The notes beneath the pieces were generated by a model. That model was given only the letters and a program-made list of their open reading frames with translations. It was not told the origin of the DNA and did not search any database. A stretch of 64,000 nucleotides of DNA from Niallia endozanthoxylica (GTDB lineage: Bacteria > Bacillota > Bacilli > Bacillales > Cytobacillaceae). The stretch spans positions 82,990 through 146,989 of the forward strand of contig NZ_VYKL01000019.1 of assembly GCF_008710145.1 (NCBI RefSeq), given 5' to 3'. Positions 55,690 through 63,562 of this stretch are shown here, piece after piece. The position numbers and the translations under genes are program-made. Positions within the stretch are counted from its first letter, which is position 1; every line of letters starts with the position of its first letter.

Positions 55690-57174
55690 ATGTCAATCAA
55701 TCTTGAATCTAGCCTATTATCTTTAAACTCACTCAATAAAAGTTATATCAACGGTAAATGGGTGGAAGGAAAAAGTCAAACTACGTATGAAGTCGTCAAT
55801 CCATATGATGGTTCTGTTTTAACAACTGTCCGTCTGGCAACTGTGGAACAAGTAAGGGAAACCTTTGAAATAGCGAAAGAGGCACAAAAAAGGTGGGCAA
55901 AATCAACGGCAGAGGAAAGAAAGAGCGTAATCAAAAAAGCGATTCAGTATTTAAATGAGAATCGCGAGGAAATCGTTTCTATTGTAAGCCAAGAAACTGG
56001 CGGTTCTTTACTAAAGGCTAATGTAGAAGTACATCTGGCAATTGAGGTAATGGAAGAAGCACTTAAATTTACAGACGTGATATACAAAGTGAAGGAAATC
56101 CCATCAATGGTGGAGGATAAAGTCAATCATGTGTATAAACTCCCTATTGGGGTTATTGCTTCTATCTCACCATTTAATTTCCCTGTCAATCTATCCATGA
56201 GAACAATCGCACCTGCCATTGCATTAGGCAATAGTGTGGTGCATAAACCGGATATTCAAGTAGGAATGTCTGGAGGCTCCATTTTAGCCAAAGCATTTGA
56301 AGAAGCGGGTCTTCCTAAAGGTGTCTTTAATGTTGTTCTGACAGACATCAATGAAATTGGTGATGAAATGTTAACAAATAAGCATTCCTCATTAATTAGT
56401 TTCACAGGCTCAACAGCTGTTGGCAAACATATTGGCGAAATCGCCGGCCGTAATTTAAAGAGAGTGGCACTTGAATTAGGCGGAAACAGTCCATTTGTCG
56501 TCCTTTCGGATGCTGATGTAGACCAAGCTGTCAACGCTGCTATTTTTGGGAAATTCATTCATCAAGGGCAAATCTGCATGATTATAAATCGAATGATTGT
56601 TCATCAAGATGTATATGATGAATTTGTCCAAAAATTTGTCGAGAGAGCGAAGCAAGTGCCATGTGGAGATCCAAAAGATCCAAACACGATTATTGGGCCA
56701 ATTATTAATGAACGACAAATGCAAAAAGCATTAAATGTCATCGAAGAAGCTAAAAAAGAAGGCATCAAAATGCCACTAGAAGGAAGACGCGAAGGGAATG
56801 TACTGACTCCTTATGTATTTGTCGATGTGGATAATTCTAGTAAACTAGCTCAAACAGAAGTATTCGCGCCAATCGCAACCATTATTAAAGCAAGAACAGA
56901 TCAAGAAGCGATTGATTTGGCAAATGATACAGAATATGGATTAAGTTCTGCCATTTTTACAAGCAACTTAGAAAAAGGAGAAGAGCTAGCTTTGCAGATT
57001 GATAGTGGTATGACACATATTAATGATCAAACGGTGAACGATAGTCCAAATATACCTTTTGGCGGAAATAAGTCAAGCGGTTTGGGCAGGTTTGGAAATC
57101 CATGGATTGTTGAAGAGTTCACAGTTGCGAAATGGATATCCATTCAAGAGAAGGATAGAAAGTATCCATTTTAA
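55690..57174 (+). CDS. Aldehyde dehydrogenase, benzaldehyde/vanillin dehydrogenase-like
   Basis: 494 residues. NAD site FTGSTAVGKHIG, general base E262 (LELGGNSP), nucleophile C296 in HQGQICMIINR. The GQICM form, instead of the usual GQxCxA, marks the benzaldehyde/vanillin dehydrogenase branch (B. subtilis YfmT). It would oxidise the aldehyde made by the preceding decarboxylase. ATG 55690 has AAAAAGGAG 8 nt upstream; 51 bp after the decarboxylase. Confidence 0.88.
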   Translation: MSINLESSLLSLNSLNKSYINGKWVEGKSQTTYEVVNPYDGSVLTTVRLATVEQVRETFEIAKEAQKRWAKSTAEERKSVIKKAIQYLNENREEIVSIVSQETGGSLLKANVEVHLAIEVMEEALKFTDVIYKVKEIPSMVEDKVNHVYKLPIGVIASISPFNFPVNLSMRTIAPAIALGNSVVHKPDIQVGMSGGSILAKAFEEAGLPKGVFNVVLTDINEIGDEMLTNKHSSLISFTGSTAVGKHIGEIAGRNLKRVALELGGNSPFVVLSDADVDQAVNAAIFGKFIHQGQICMIINRMIVHQDVYDEFVQKFVERAKQVPCGDPKDPNTIIGPIINERQMQKALNVIEEAKKEGIKMPLEGRREGNVLTPYVFVDVDNSSKLAQTEVFAPIATIIKARTDQEAIDLANDTEYGLSSAIFTSNLEKGEELALQIDSGMTHINDQTVNDSPNIPFGGNKSSGLGRFGNPWIVEEFTVAKWISIQEKDRKYPF

Positions 57175-57194
57175 AAAATATTCGGAATGTTCTA

Positions 57195-57226
57195 ACTAGA
57201 AGAAATACAACCGTATTTCTTCTAGT
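57195..57226 (+). other. Intercistronic hairpin before dctP
   Basis: 14-bp perfect stem (57195-57208 with 57213-57226), tetraloop AACC. No T tract follows, so it is more likely an mRNA processing or stabilising hairpin than a terminator. Confidence 0.6.
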
Positions 57227-57267
57227 CACATCCATTAAAATGAAATCATACATTCAAGGGGGTTGTT

Positions 57268-58308
57268 ATGTTGAAAAAATACTCAAAATTTATGTTGTCA
57301 ATTATGCTTCTCATTAGCTTAGTGCTCCTATCCGCATGTGGTGGAGAGAAGTCTTCTTCCGAAGCCAAATCTTCTTCCGCTAGTGGTGGATCCGATGGTG
57401 ATGTTATTACATTAAAGCTTGGACACCAGTCACCAGAAACAACAAACTATCATTTTGCATCAGTGAAATTTAAAGAGTTAGTAGAAGAAAGAACAAATGG
57501 AAAAGTAAAGATAGAGATATATCCGTTTAGAAAACTAGGTACTGACCGTGAACTATTAGAGCAAATGCAATTTGGAACCCTTGATTTTGCGGTTGTCTCA
57601 GGACCTCCAGTGGCAGGGTTTGTTCCGGAAACGGCGATTCTAGATCTTCCTTTTCTCTTTAAAGATTGGGAGCATGTAAAATCATTTATTGATTCTGATG
57701 AAGCCGATGAATTTAAAGCCCTTTCAGAAACAGCTGGCTTAAAAACGATCTCATTAATGCCAAGAGGATATCGTTCTGTAACAAATTCGAAGGCACCAAT
57801 TGAAAAGCCAAGTGATCTAAAAGATCTTAAAATCCGTGTGATTGAAAGCCCTGTTTATGTTGAAACATATAAAGCTTTCGGGGCAAATGTCCAAAGTATG
57901 AACTGGGCTGATACGTACACTGCATTGGAACAAGGTGCGATTGATGCTCAGGAAAACTCTATTGACATTATTTATGAAGAAAAAGTAGATGAAGTACAAA
58001 AATATGTATCAAAAACGAATATCAATTTTGTATTCGGTTACCTAATGGCAAGTTCAAAACTATTTGACCAGCTTCCAAAAGATGTACAAAAAATTGTATT
58101 AGAGGCTGGAGAAGAAGCAATGGTTGATGTGAATATTCAAAATGAGAAGAATGAAAAAGAGTATCAAGTTAAATTAGAAGAAAAAGGCATGAAGCTTAAT
58201 GAGGTAGATAGAGCATTATTCAAAAAAGAAGTTGACGGTGTTTACGATTATTGGAAGAAAAATTATGGTGATGATTTAGTGAAGGAAATTCAAGGATTGG
58301 CAAAATAA
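57268..58308 (+). CDS. dctP: TRAP transporter substrate-binding lipoprotein (DctP family)
   Basis: 346 residues: type II signal peptide (lipobox LLSACGG, Cys about 24), Ser-rich linker, then the DctP fold with ELVEERTNGKVKIEIYPFRKLGTDRELLEQMQFGTLDF and a conserved carboxylate-binding arginine region around LKIRVIESPVY. It captures an organic acid outside the cell. The residues at the pocket do not show which acid. Confidence 0.92.
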   Translation: MLKKYSKFMLSIMLLISLVLLSACGGEKSSSEAKSSSASGGSDGDVITLKLGHQSPETTNYHFASVKFKELVEERTNGKVKIEIYPFRKLGTDRELLEQMQFGTLDFAVVSGPPVAGFVPETAILDLPFLFKDWEHVKSFIDSDEADEFKALSETAGLKTISLMPRGYRSVTNSKAPIEKPSDLKDLKIRVIESPVYVETYKAFGANVQSMNWADTYTALEQGAIDAQENSIDIIYEEKVDEVQKYVSKTNINFVFGYLMASSKLFDQLPKDVQKIVLEAGEEAMVDVNIQNEKNEKEYQVKLEEKGMKLNEVDRALFKKEVDGVYDYWKKNYGDDLVKEIQGLAK

Positions 58309-58330
58309 AGAAACACCATTCCTACTTAAA

Positions 58331-58444
58331 TTGATAACGGGGCGGTCTTGTAAGGGGGTTTGACCCTCAAGGATTAATTCATTAAGTGAGAAAGTTAACG
58401 TAATGCGGTAATTATCATCCTTGTTGAATTCGTCCCGTTATCAA
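58331..58444 (+). ncRNA. Structured intercistronic RNA between dctP and dctQ
   Basis: Outer stem TTGATAACGGGGCG (58331-58344) with CGTCCCGTTATCAA (58431-58444, one G-U). Inside are a hairpin GGGGGT/ACCCTC (58354-58368) and a long bulged stem CAAGGAT-TAATT-CATTA (58368-58384) with TAATG, AATTA and ATCCTTG (58401-58423). Together they form a three-way junction. It ends 37 nt before the dctQ ATG. Confidence 0.6.
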
Positions 58445-58481
58445 CTTGAAAAGTCTGTAGCGAAAAGAGGTTAATGAAACA

Positions 58482-59003
58482 ATGAAACTATTAAATCGAA
58501 TTAGTTTTATCCTTGATGTAATTACACGAAGTTTTATTTCGCTCAGTTTAATCGTTATGACAGTTGCTCTTTTTGCACAGTTTATTGCCCGATACGTGTT
58601 TCAATCAGGAGTCGTATGGACAGATGAATTATCACGATTTTTAATGATTGCGCTAATTTTTCTAGGAGCAGCGATCGCTACTAGGGATCGAAGTCATATT
58701 ACCGTTTCTATTTTTGAAGACTTGTGGCCTGCAGCTGCCAAATGGTTAAGGCCAATTCAAGATATTGTCATGTTTGCCTATAGTGTAATTGTCCTTATTT
58801 ATGGTTTAGATGCACTTGAAGTCGTACAAGCACAAATCTCACCCAATTTGAGAATTTCAATGGGAATTATATATTCTGTTTTTCCAATTACCGCTATTTT
58901 AATGATGGTTCATATTGTGGCGAAAATCAGGAAAAAAGAAGCTGGAAGCAAGCAAAATGACAATGAGATAGAAGAAATAGAACATAAAGGGGTGGGAATT
59001 TAG
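58482..59003 (+). CDS. dctQ: TRAP transporter small permease (DctQ family)
   Basis: 173 residues, four membrane helices with the DctQ motif FARYVFQSGVVWTDELSRFLMIALIFLGAA. Pairs with DctM. Charged C-terminal tail. The stop overlaps the GTG of the next gene (TAGTG). Confidence 0.92.
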   Translation: MKLLNRISFILDVITRSFISLSLIVMTVALFAQFIARYVFQSGVVWTDELSRFLMIALIFLGAAIATRDRSHITVSIFEDLWPAAAKWLRPIQDIVMFAYSVIVLIYGLDALEVVQAQISPNLRISMGIIYSVFPITAILMMVHIVAKIRKKEAGSKQNDNEIEEIEHKGVGI

Positions 59004-60271
59004 TGGTTACTCTATTTTTTGTCACGACTATTTTATTGTTCTTATTAGGAGTTCCGATGGCTGTCACAATTGGAATTTCGTCCATGCTATATATTTTATT
59101 TGCTGATATCCCACCTATGGTAATGATCCAAAGAATTTATTCAGGTGTTGATGTATCTTCATTGATGGCCATCCCGTTCTTTATTTTAGCCGGTAATTTG
59201 ATGCTGACAGGCGGGCTTGCTCAGCGAATTTTGGATTTAGCCAATTCAATGGTCGGTCGTAGAACCGGCGGGCTTGGTATGGTAACGATTATTGGCTGCA
59301 TGTTTTTCGCTGCAATTGCCGGAAGCTCAATTGCGACTGCCGCAGCGCTCGGTACGCTTATGATCCCAGCCATGGTCCAAAAAGGCTATGATAAAAACTT
59401 TGCTACTGCAATTGTGGCTTCTGCTAGTCCAATGGGTGTCATCATTCCTCCAAGTATCCTATTCATTCTTTATGGAAGTTTATCAGGAACGTCGATTTCC
59501 GATTTGTATATGGCCGGTATTCCCGCAGGTATTATTGTAGGAACTATTCTTATGACAACTGTCTATATTGTGTCAAAGAAAAAAGGCTACAAAGGCAGCG
59601 GCGAACCATTCCAATTAAAAGATTTTGCTCAAGCATTTAAACGCTCATTATGGGCTTTAGGAACTCCATTTATTTTAATCGGCGGGGTATTTGCTGGAAT
59701 CTTTACTCCGACTGAATCTGCGGTTGTAGCAGTTTTTTATGCTACCATCGTTGGACTCTTTATTTACAAAGAAATGAAAGTAAAAGATTTATGGAAAATC
59801 TTTTATGATTCTGCGATTCAAACAGCTACGATCATGTTTATTATTGCTAACGCGAACCTTTTTGCTTATGTTTTGGCATATGAGAAAATTCCGGAATCAC
59901 TTGTATCAAACTTATTAACTTTATCTGAAAACCCAGTTATTGTTCTACTGATTATCAACTTAATCCTATTAGTAGCAGGAGCATTTTTGGATACGATTGC
60001 AATTATCGTTATTGTTGTTCCATTGTTCTTACCGGTTATCACCCAATTAGGGATTGACCCTGTTTTATTCGGGGTAATTATTGTTGTCAATACAGCAATA
60101 GGAATGGTGACACCTCCATTTGGCGGAACCCTGTTAATTTCGTCCAATATTGCAAAAGTACCGTTAATGAGAGTGGCAAAGCGAGCAGCATTACCAATAG
60201 TAGGGTTAATTGTCGCGCTAATTATTATTACGTATATTCCAGGGTTAACCTTATTCCTTGTTGAACAATGA
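59003..60271 (+). CDS. dctM: TRAP transporter large permease (DctM family)
   Basis: 422 residues, about 12 helices, GTG start. Typical DctM blocks: VPMAVTIGISSMLYIL, AIPFFILAGNLM, FAAIAGSSIATAAALG, IPPSILFILYG and a C-terminal VTPPFGGTLLISS. Sodium-driven symport of the acid bound by DctP. Overlaps the following gene by 4 bp if that starts at 60268. Confidence 0.93.
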   Translation: MVTLFFVTTILLFLLGVPMAVTIGISSMLYILFADIPPMVMIQRIYSGVDVSSLMAIPFFILAGNLMLTGGLAQRILDLANSMVGRRTGGLGMVTIIGCMFFAAIAGSSIATAAALGTLMIPAMVQKGYDKNFATAIVASASPMGVIIPPSILFILYGSLSGTSISDLYMAGIPAGIIVGTILMTTVYIVSKKKGYKGSGEPFQLKDFAQAFKRSLWALGTPFILIGGVFAGIFTPTESAVVAVFYATIVGLFIYKEMKVKDLWKIFYDSAIQTATIMFIIANANLFAYVLAYEKIPESLVSNLLTLSENPVIVLLIINLILLVAGAFLDTIAIIVIVVPLFLPVITQLGIDPVLFGVIIVVNTAIGMVTPPFGGTLLISSNIAKVPLMRVAKRAALPIVGLIVALIIITYIPGLTLFLVEQ

Positions 60272-60300
60272 AAAAACTTTTCTTAAAGGCTGGTGATCAA

Positions 60301-61215
60301 TTGAGTAAAATATCTATAATAGGCGGGGCTGGCACACTTGGAACAGCCATCGCCTATCAGTTATCCAACCATCAAAATATTGATGAAATTTGTTTGATTG
60401 ATAAAAATCGGAATTTATTATTGAACCATGTGATGGATTTTCAAAATGCTTTTCCTGCAAAGAAGATTTACGAGGGTACGTACAATGACTTGAAGCGTTC
60501 CGATATCATTATTATTACAGCGGGAATTCCTAATCGAAATGATATAACATCAAGAAATGTTTTTTTGGAAGGGAACTTGAAATTGTTTCATGACCTTGGC
60601 GCTGAAATAAAAAAACACGCACCAGATGCATTGATTGTGACAGCATCAAACCCTGTTGATTTATTAAATTATTATTTATATAGGAAATTTGGATTTAGAA
60701 AACAACAGTTAATTGGGTTTACAAGAAATGATTCTCTTCGTTTCGAATGGGCGATTAGAAAGACAATGCAGCTATCCGCTAGGGATCAAGTATTTAGTCC
60801 TGTGATTGGTGAGCATGGAGAATCGCAAGTCCTCTTATTTAGTCATCTAAAAATAAATGGATTGCCGATAAAGATGAGCATGGATCAGATTGGACAAATA
60901 AAAGAACAAATACAAGGATGGTTTATTCAATTTAATCAACTAAATATAAACCGAACGACAGGATGGACAACAGCTAACGGAATGGGGGAATTAGTAACAA
61001 AGCTACTCGATCCAACTCCTTCTGAATTTATTGGGTCTGCAGTATTGGAGGGAGAATACGGAGTATCGGATGTTAGTATTGGTGTTCCAATCACGATTAG
61101 TAATGAAGGGATACATGGTGTTCAGGAGTGGGATTTGAATGTTGTAGAGAGAGGATTTTTTCAGAATTCTGTTAATCAGGTTAAAGACTATATGAAAAGT
61201 CCAGTTTTTATATAA
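60301..61215 (+). CDS. Lactate/malate dehydrogenase family 2-hydroxyacid dehydrogenase
   Basis: 304 residues from TTG 60301 (GGTGA box; the frame also opens at ATG 60268, overlapping dctM). Rossmann motif IIGGAGTLGTA, NPVD, catalytic D144 and R147 (NDSLRF) and H172 (GEHGES). The substrate loop reads AGIPNRNDITSR. Neither the Gln of lactate nor the Arg of malate dehydrogenase is at the usual position, so another L-2-hydroxyacid is likely. No other family fits. Confidence 0.85.
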   Translation: MSKISIIGGAGTLGTAIAYQLSNHQNIDEICLIDKNRNLLLNHVMDFQNAFPAKKIYEGTYNDLKRSDIIIITAGIPNRNDITSRNVFLEGNLKLFHDLGAEIKKHAPDALIVTASNPVDLLNYYLYRKFGFRKQQLIGFTRNDSLRFEWAIRKTMQLSARDQVFSPVIGEHGESQVLLFSHLKINGLPIKMSMDQIGQIKEQIQGWFIQFNQLNINRTTGWTTANGMGELVTKLLDPTPSEFIGSAVLEGEYGVSDVSIGVPITISNEGIHGVQEWDLNVVERGFFQNSVNQVKDYMKSPVFI

Positions 61216-61230
61216 GATGGGGGTGTGAGA

Positions 61231-62166
61231 GTGAAAATAGCAATTGCTGGTGCAGGGGCCATGGGCAGCCGCTTTGGCTATATGCTTTATGAAGCGGGTA
61301 ACGAGGTATTATTAATGGATGGTTGGCCGGAACATGTAAAAGCGATTCAAGAAAAAGGTCTTCATGTTGTATTGGATAGCGGCGAAGTTAACAGCCAAAT
61401 TCCAATTTCGTTATTTAGTGAAAGTAAAGGTGGCTTTGATCTTATTATCATTTTTTCCAAATCCATGCAAACGGAACAAGTGATGAGAAGCTGTCGGCAT
61501 TTGATTAATGATTACACATATATATTAACGTTGCAAAATGGTTTGGGAAATATTGAAGTCATTGAAAAATACGTACCTAAAAACCGTTTGCTTGCTGGTG
61601 TTACTACATATGCAGCCGAGTTAATAGGACCCGGAAAGATTCAAGCTTTAGGTTCTGGAGATACCCATATGATGAGTGTTGATGGGAACATGTCGACGGA
61701 CTTAATAAGGATTGTTGACGTTTTTAATGATGCGAATCTCAATCCAAAGTTATCTGCAGATGTTTTTACAAGCATTTGGACAAAAGTAGCCTTTAATGCA
61801 GCTTTAAATCCACTTTGTACTCTAGCCAATAATACAGTCGCATTTGTAGGAAGCTATAAAAATATTAAAGAAGTAGTTTCTGTTATTATAGATGAGATTT
61901 TGTTAGTGGCTCAGGCGGAAAAAGTGAGATTAGATCGTGATGAAGTGATGGACATGATCTTTAGCGTCTTTGATCCTGCAATGTCTGGTCACCATCTTCC
62001 GTCCATGCTGCAGGATATTCAAAATGGAAGAAAAACAGAGATTGACTATTTAAATGGTGCGATTGTAAAGAAAGCAGAACAATATAACATACCTGTTCCA
62101 AATAACAGACTCATTTATCACATGATAAAAATGTTGGAGAAGACTGCAGTGTCCACTGAAGTTTGA
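61231..62166 (+). CDS. Ketopantoate reductase family 2-hydroxyacid dehydrogenase
   Basis: 311 residues, GTG 61231 behind GGGGGTG (GTG 61225 also open). GAGAMGSRFG cofactor motif, LQNGLGN, and catalytic K185 and N189 (WTKVAFNAALNPL). NAD-dependent D-mandelate dehydrogenases of enterococci belong to this fold, so a D-2-hydroxyacid oxidising role suits the operon better than pantoate synthesis. Last gene, 15 bp after the LDH-type gene. Confidence 0.82.
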   Translation: MKIAIAGAGAMGSRFGYMLYEAGNEVLLMDGWPEHVKAIQEKGLHVVLDSGEVNSQIPISLFSESKGGFDLIIIFSKSMQTEQVMRSCRHLINDYTYILTLQNGLGNIEVIEKYVPKNRLLAGVTTYAAELIGPGKIQALGSGDTHMMSVDGNMSTDLIRIVDVFNDANLNPKLSADVFTSIWTKVAFNAALNPLCTLANNTVAFVGSYKNIKEVVSVIIDEILLVAQAEKVRLDRDEVMDMIFSVFDPAMSGHHLPSMLQDIQNGRKTEIDYLNGAIVKKAEQYNIPVPNNRLIYHMIKMLEKTAVSTEV

Positions 62167-62184
62167 TGGAATGAAAAGTACCCT

Positions 62185-62247
62185 AATTTTTAATGAACAT
62201 AAGCTCCCTGTCCTTCACTGTAGATCTGAAGGATAGGTGGCTCTATT
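62185..62247. repeat. Hairpin repeat copy 2 (diverged)
   Basis: About 80 percent identical by eye to 52708-52770 (TAATGAAYATAAGC.., CTGTCCTTC, TGAAGGAYAGGTGGCT). The stem is now imperfect. It lies 18 bp after the last gene of the operon and may still terminate it. Confidence 0.75.
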
Positions 62248-62375
62248 TGTATTTTACTGCCACAAACCTAATTATTATCAGGGATACTTCATGAACTTAT
62301 TTCAATTTGACTTACAATCTAGAAAAAACTACAAGCTAATGAAAATAGATCAATTATTTTTCTCAAATATGCTCC

Positions 62376-62406
62376 TTGAACTAGAGTTGACTCTAGCCTT
62401 TATACT
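62376..62406 (+). promoter_or_regulatory. MerR-type promoter upstream of the SDR gene
   Basis: -35 TTGAAC (62376-62381), 19-bp spacer with the palindrome CTAGAGTTGACTCTAG, -10 TATACT (62401-62406). Same architecture and core as the adh promoter at 52148-52178, so probably the same regulator. It leaves a leader of about 140 nt before the SDR start. Confidence 0.85.
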
Positions 62407-62550
62407 TAATCATATAGAATGCCAATAATAATGCGGGGTTAATAAACATTACTTAATTTGTGTTCCATGTACCCTTTTCTTTTGTTAAATTTCTAGGGTG
62501 GGAAAATCTGCTTTAAATCAAAATGAGTAGCCGAATAATGGAGGTTGTAA

Positions 62551-63258
62551 ATGTCAAAGGATAAAAAAGTTGCCCTTGTCACCGGAGGGAATCGAGGAAT
62601 TGGATATGAGCTGGTCAAACAATTGGCTTTGAAAGATTTTAAGGTTATTTTGACAAGTCGGCATCCCGAGACGGGTCATGAAGCTACACAAGAACTTATG
62701 AAGTCAAATCTGGACGTTTCGTTTGTGGTCATGGATGTAGATAATCCAGAAAGCATTCGTCAAGCTGCAATTATAGTAAAAGAGCTGTATGGAAGATTAG
62801 ACGTATTGATTAATAATGCTGGCGTGTATTTGGATGAGAACAAAAAGGTAGTGGCTATGGACCCTTCAATTCTGGAGATAACGATGGCAACGAATTTCTT
62901 CGGCGCATATTATTGTCTTCGTTCCTTTATGCCTATCATGGAAAAACAAGGTTATGGAAGAATAATTAATGTTTCCTCAGAATATGGAGCGTTAAGCGAA
63001 ATGTCCGATCCAGGTGTTGGCGCATATAAATTGTCAAAGCTTGCCCTAAATGGATTGACACGATTGGTAGCAGCAGAAGTCAAAGGTGATATCAAAATAA
63101 ATGCAGTCGACCCGGGATGGGTAAGCTCGGATATGGGTGGACCATCTGCCCCAAGAACTCCGGAGCAAGCTGCAAAATCGATCCTTTGGTTAGCGACAAT
63201 CGGACCTGAAGGACCTAACGGAGAATTCTTTAGGGATGGAAATCGAATCGATTGGTAA
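62551..63258 (+). CDS. SDR-family carbonyl reductase-like protein
   Basis: 235 residues: TGGNRGIGYEL cofactor site, NNAG, NVSSEYGAL with catalytic Ser, YKLSK (Tyr-x-x-x-Lys) and NAVDPGWVSSDMGG. It resembles the carbonyl-reductase-like SDRs that reduce aldehydes and ketones with NADPH. AATGGAGG box. The MerR-type promoter in front suggests a carbonyl-detoxification role shared with adhA. Confidence 0.86.
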   Translation: MSKDKKVALVTGGNRGIGYELVKQLALKDFKVILTSRHPETGHEATQELMKSNLDVSFVVMDVDNPESIRQAAIIVKELYGRLDVLINNAGVYLDENKKVVAMDPSILEITMATNFFGAYYCLRSFMPIMEKQGYGRIINVSSEYGALSEMSDPGVGAYKLSKLALNGLTRLVAAEVKGDIKINAVDPGWVSSDMGGPSAPRTPEQAAKSILWLATIGPEGPNGEFFRDGNRIDW

Positions 63259-63295
63259 CATTATTAGCAGCAAAAAAAGATAGGTGATAGAAAAG

Positions 63296-63562
63296 ATGGA
63301 CATGAAAGAATTTATAGAGTTTTGTAAGAAAGGGAATCCCATTTCAGGTGAGGATAAAGAATTACATGGGCTATTAACAGAATGTAGTTATGAAGCCCAA
63401 AAGATTACGATGGAATTGAATACATCCTATCATTCAAGAGAAGAAATAGTAGAGATTTTTACTGAACTGACAGGTAATAAGGTTGATTCCTCTTTTATGT
63501 GTTTTCCTCCGTTTTATACAGACTTTGGTAAAAATATCACCAATGGAAAAAACGTATTTTTT
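63296..63562 (+). pseudogene. Sugar O-acetyltransferase cut by an insertion
   Basis: ATG 63296 behind AGGTGA. About 88 residues match the N-terminal half of maltose/galactoside O-acetyltransferases (MKEFIEFCKKGNPISGEDKEL; then MCFPPFYTDFGKNITNGKNVFFN). At the point where the hexapeptide helix should continue, the frame enters the left end of a TnpB element and stops at 63631. The catalytic His and the remaining coils are absent here. Confidence 0.78.
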
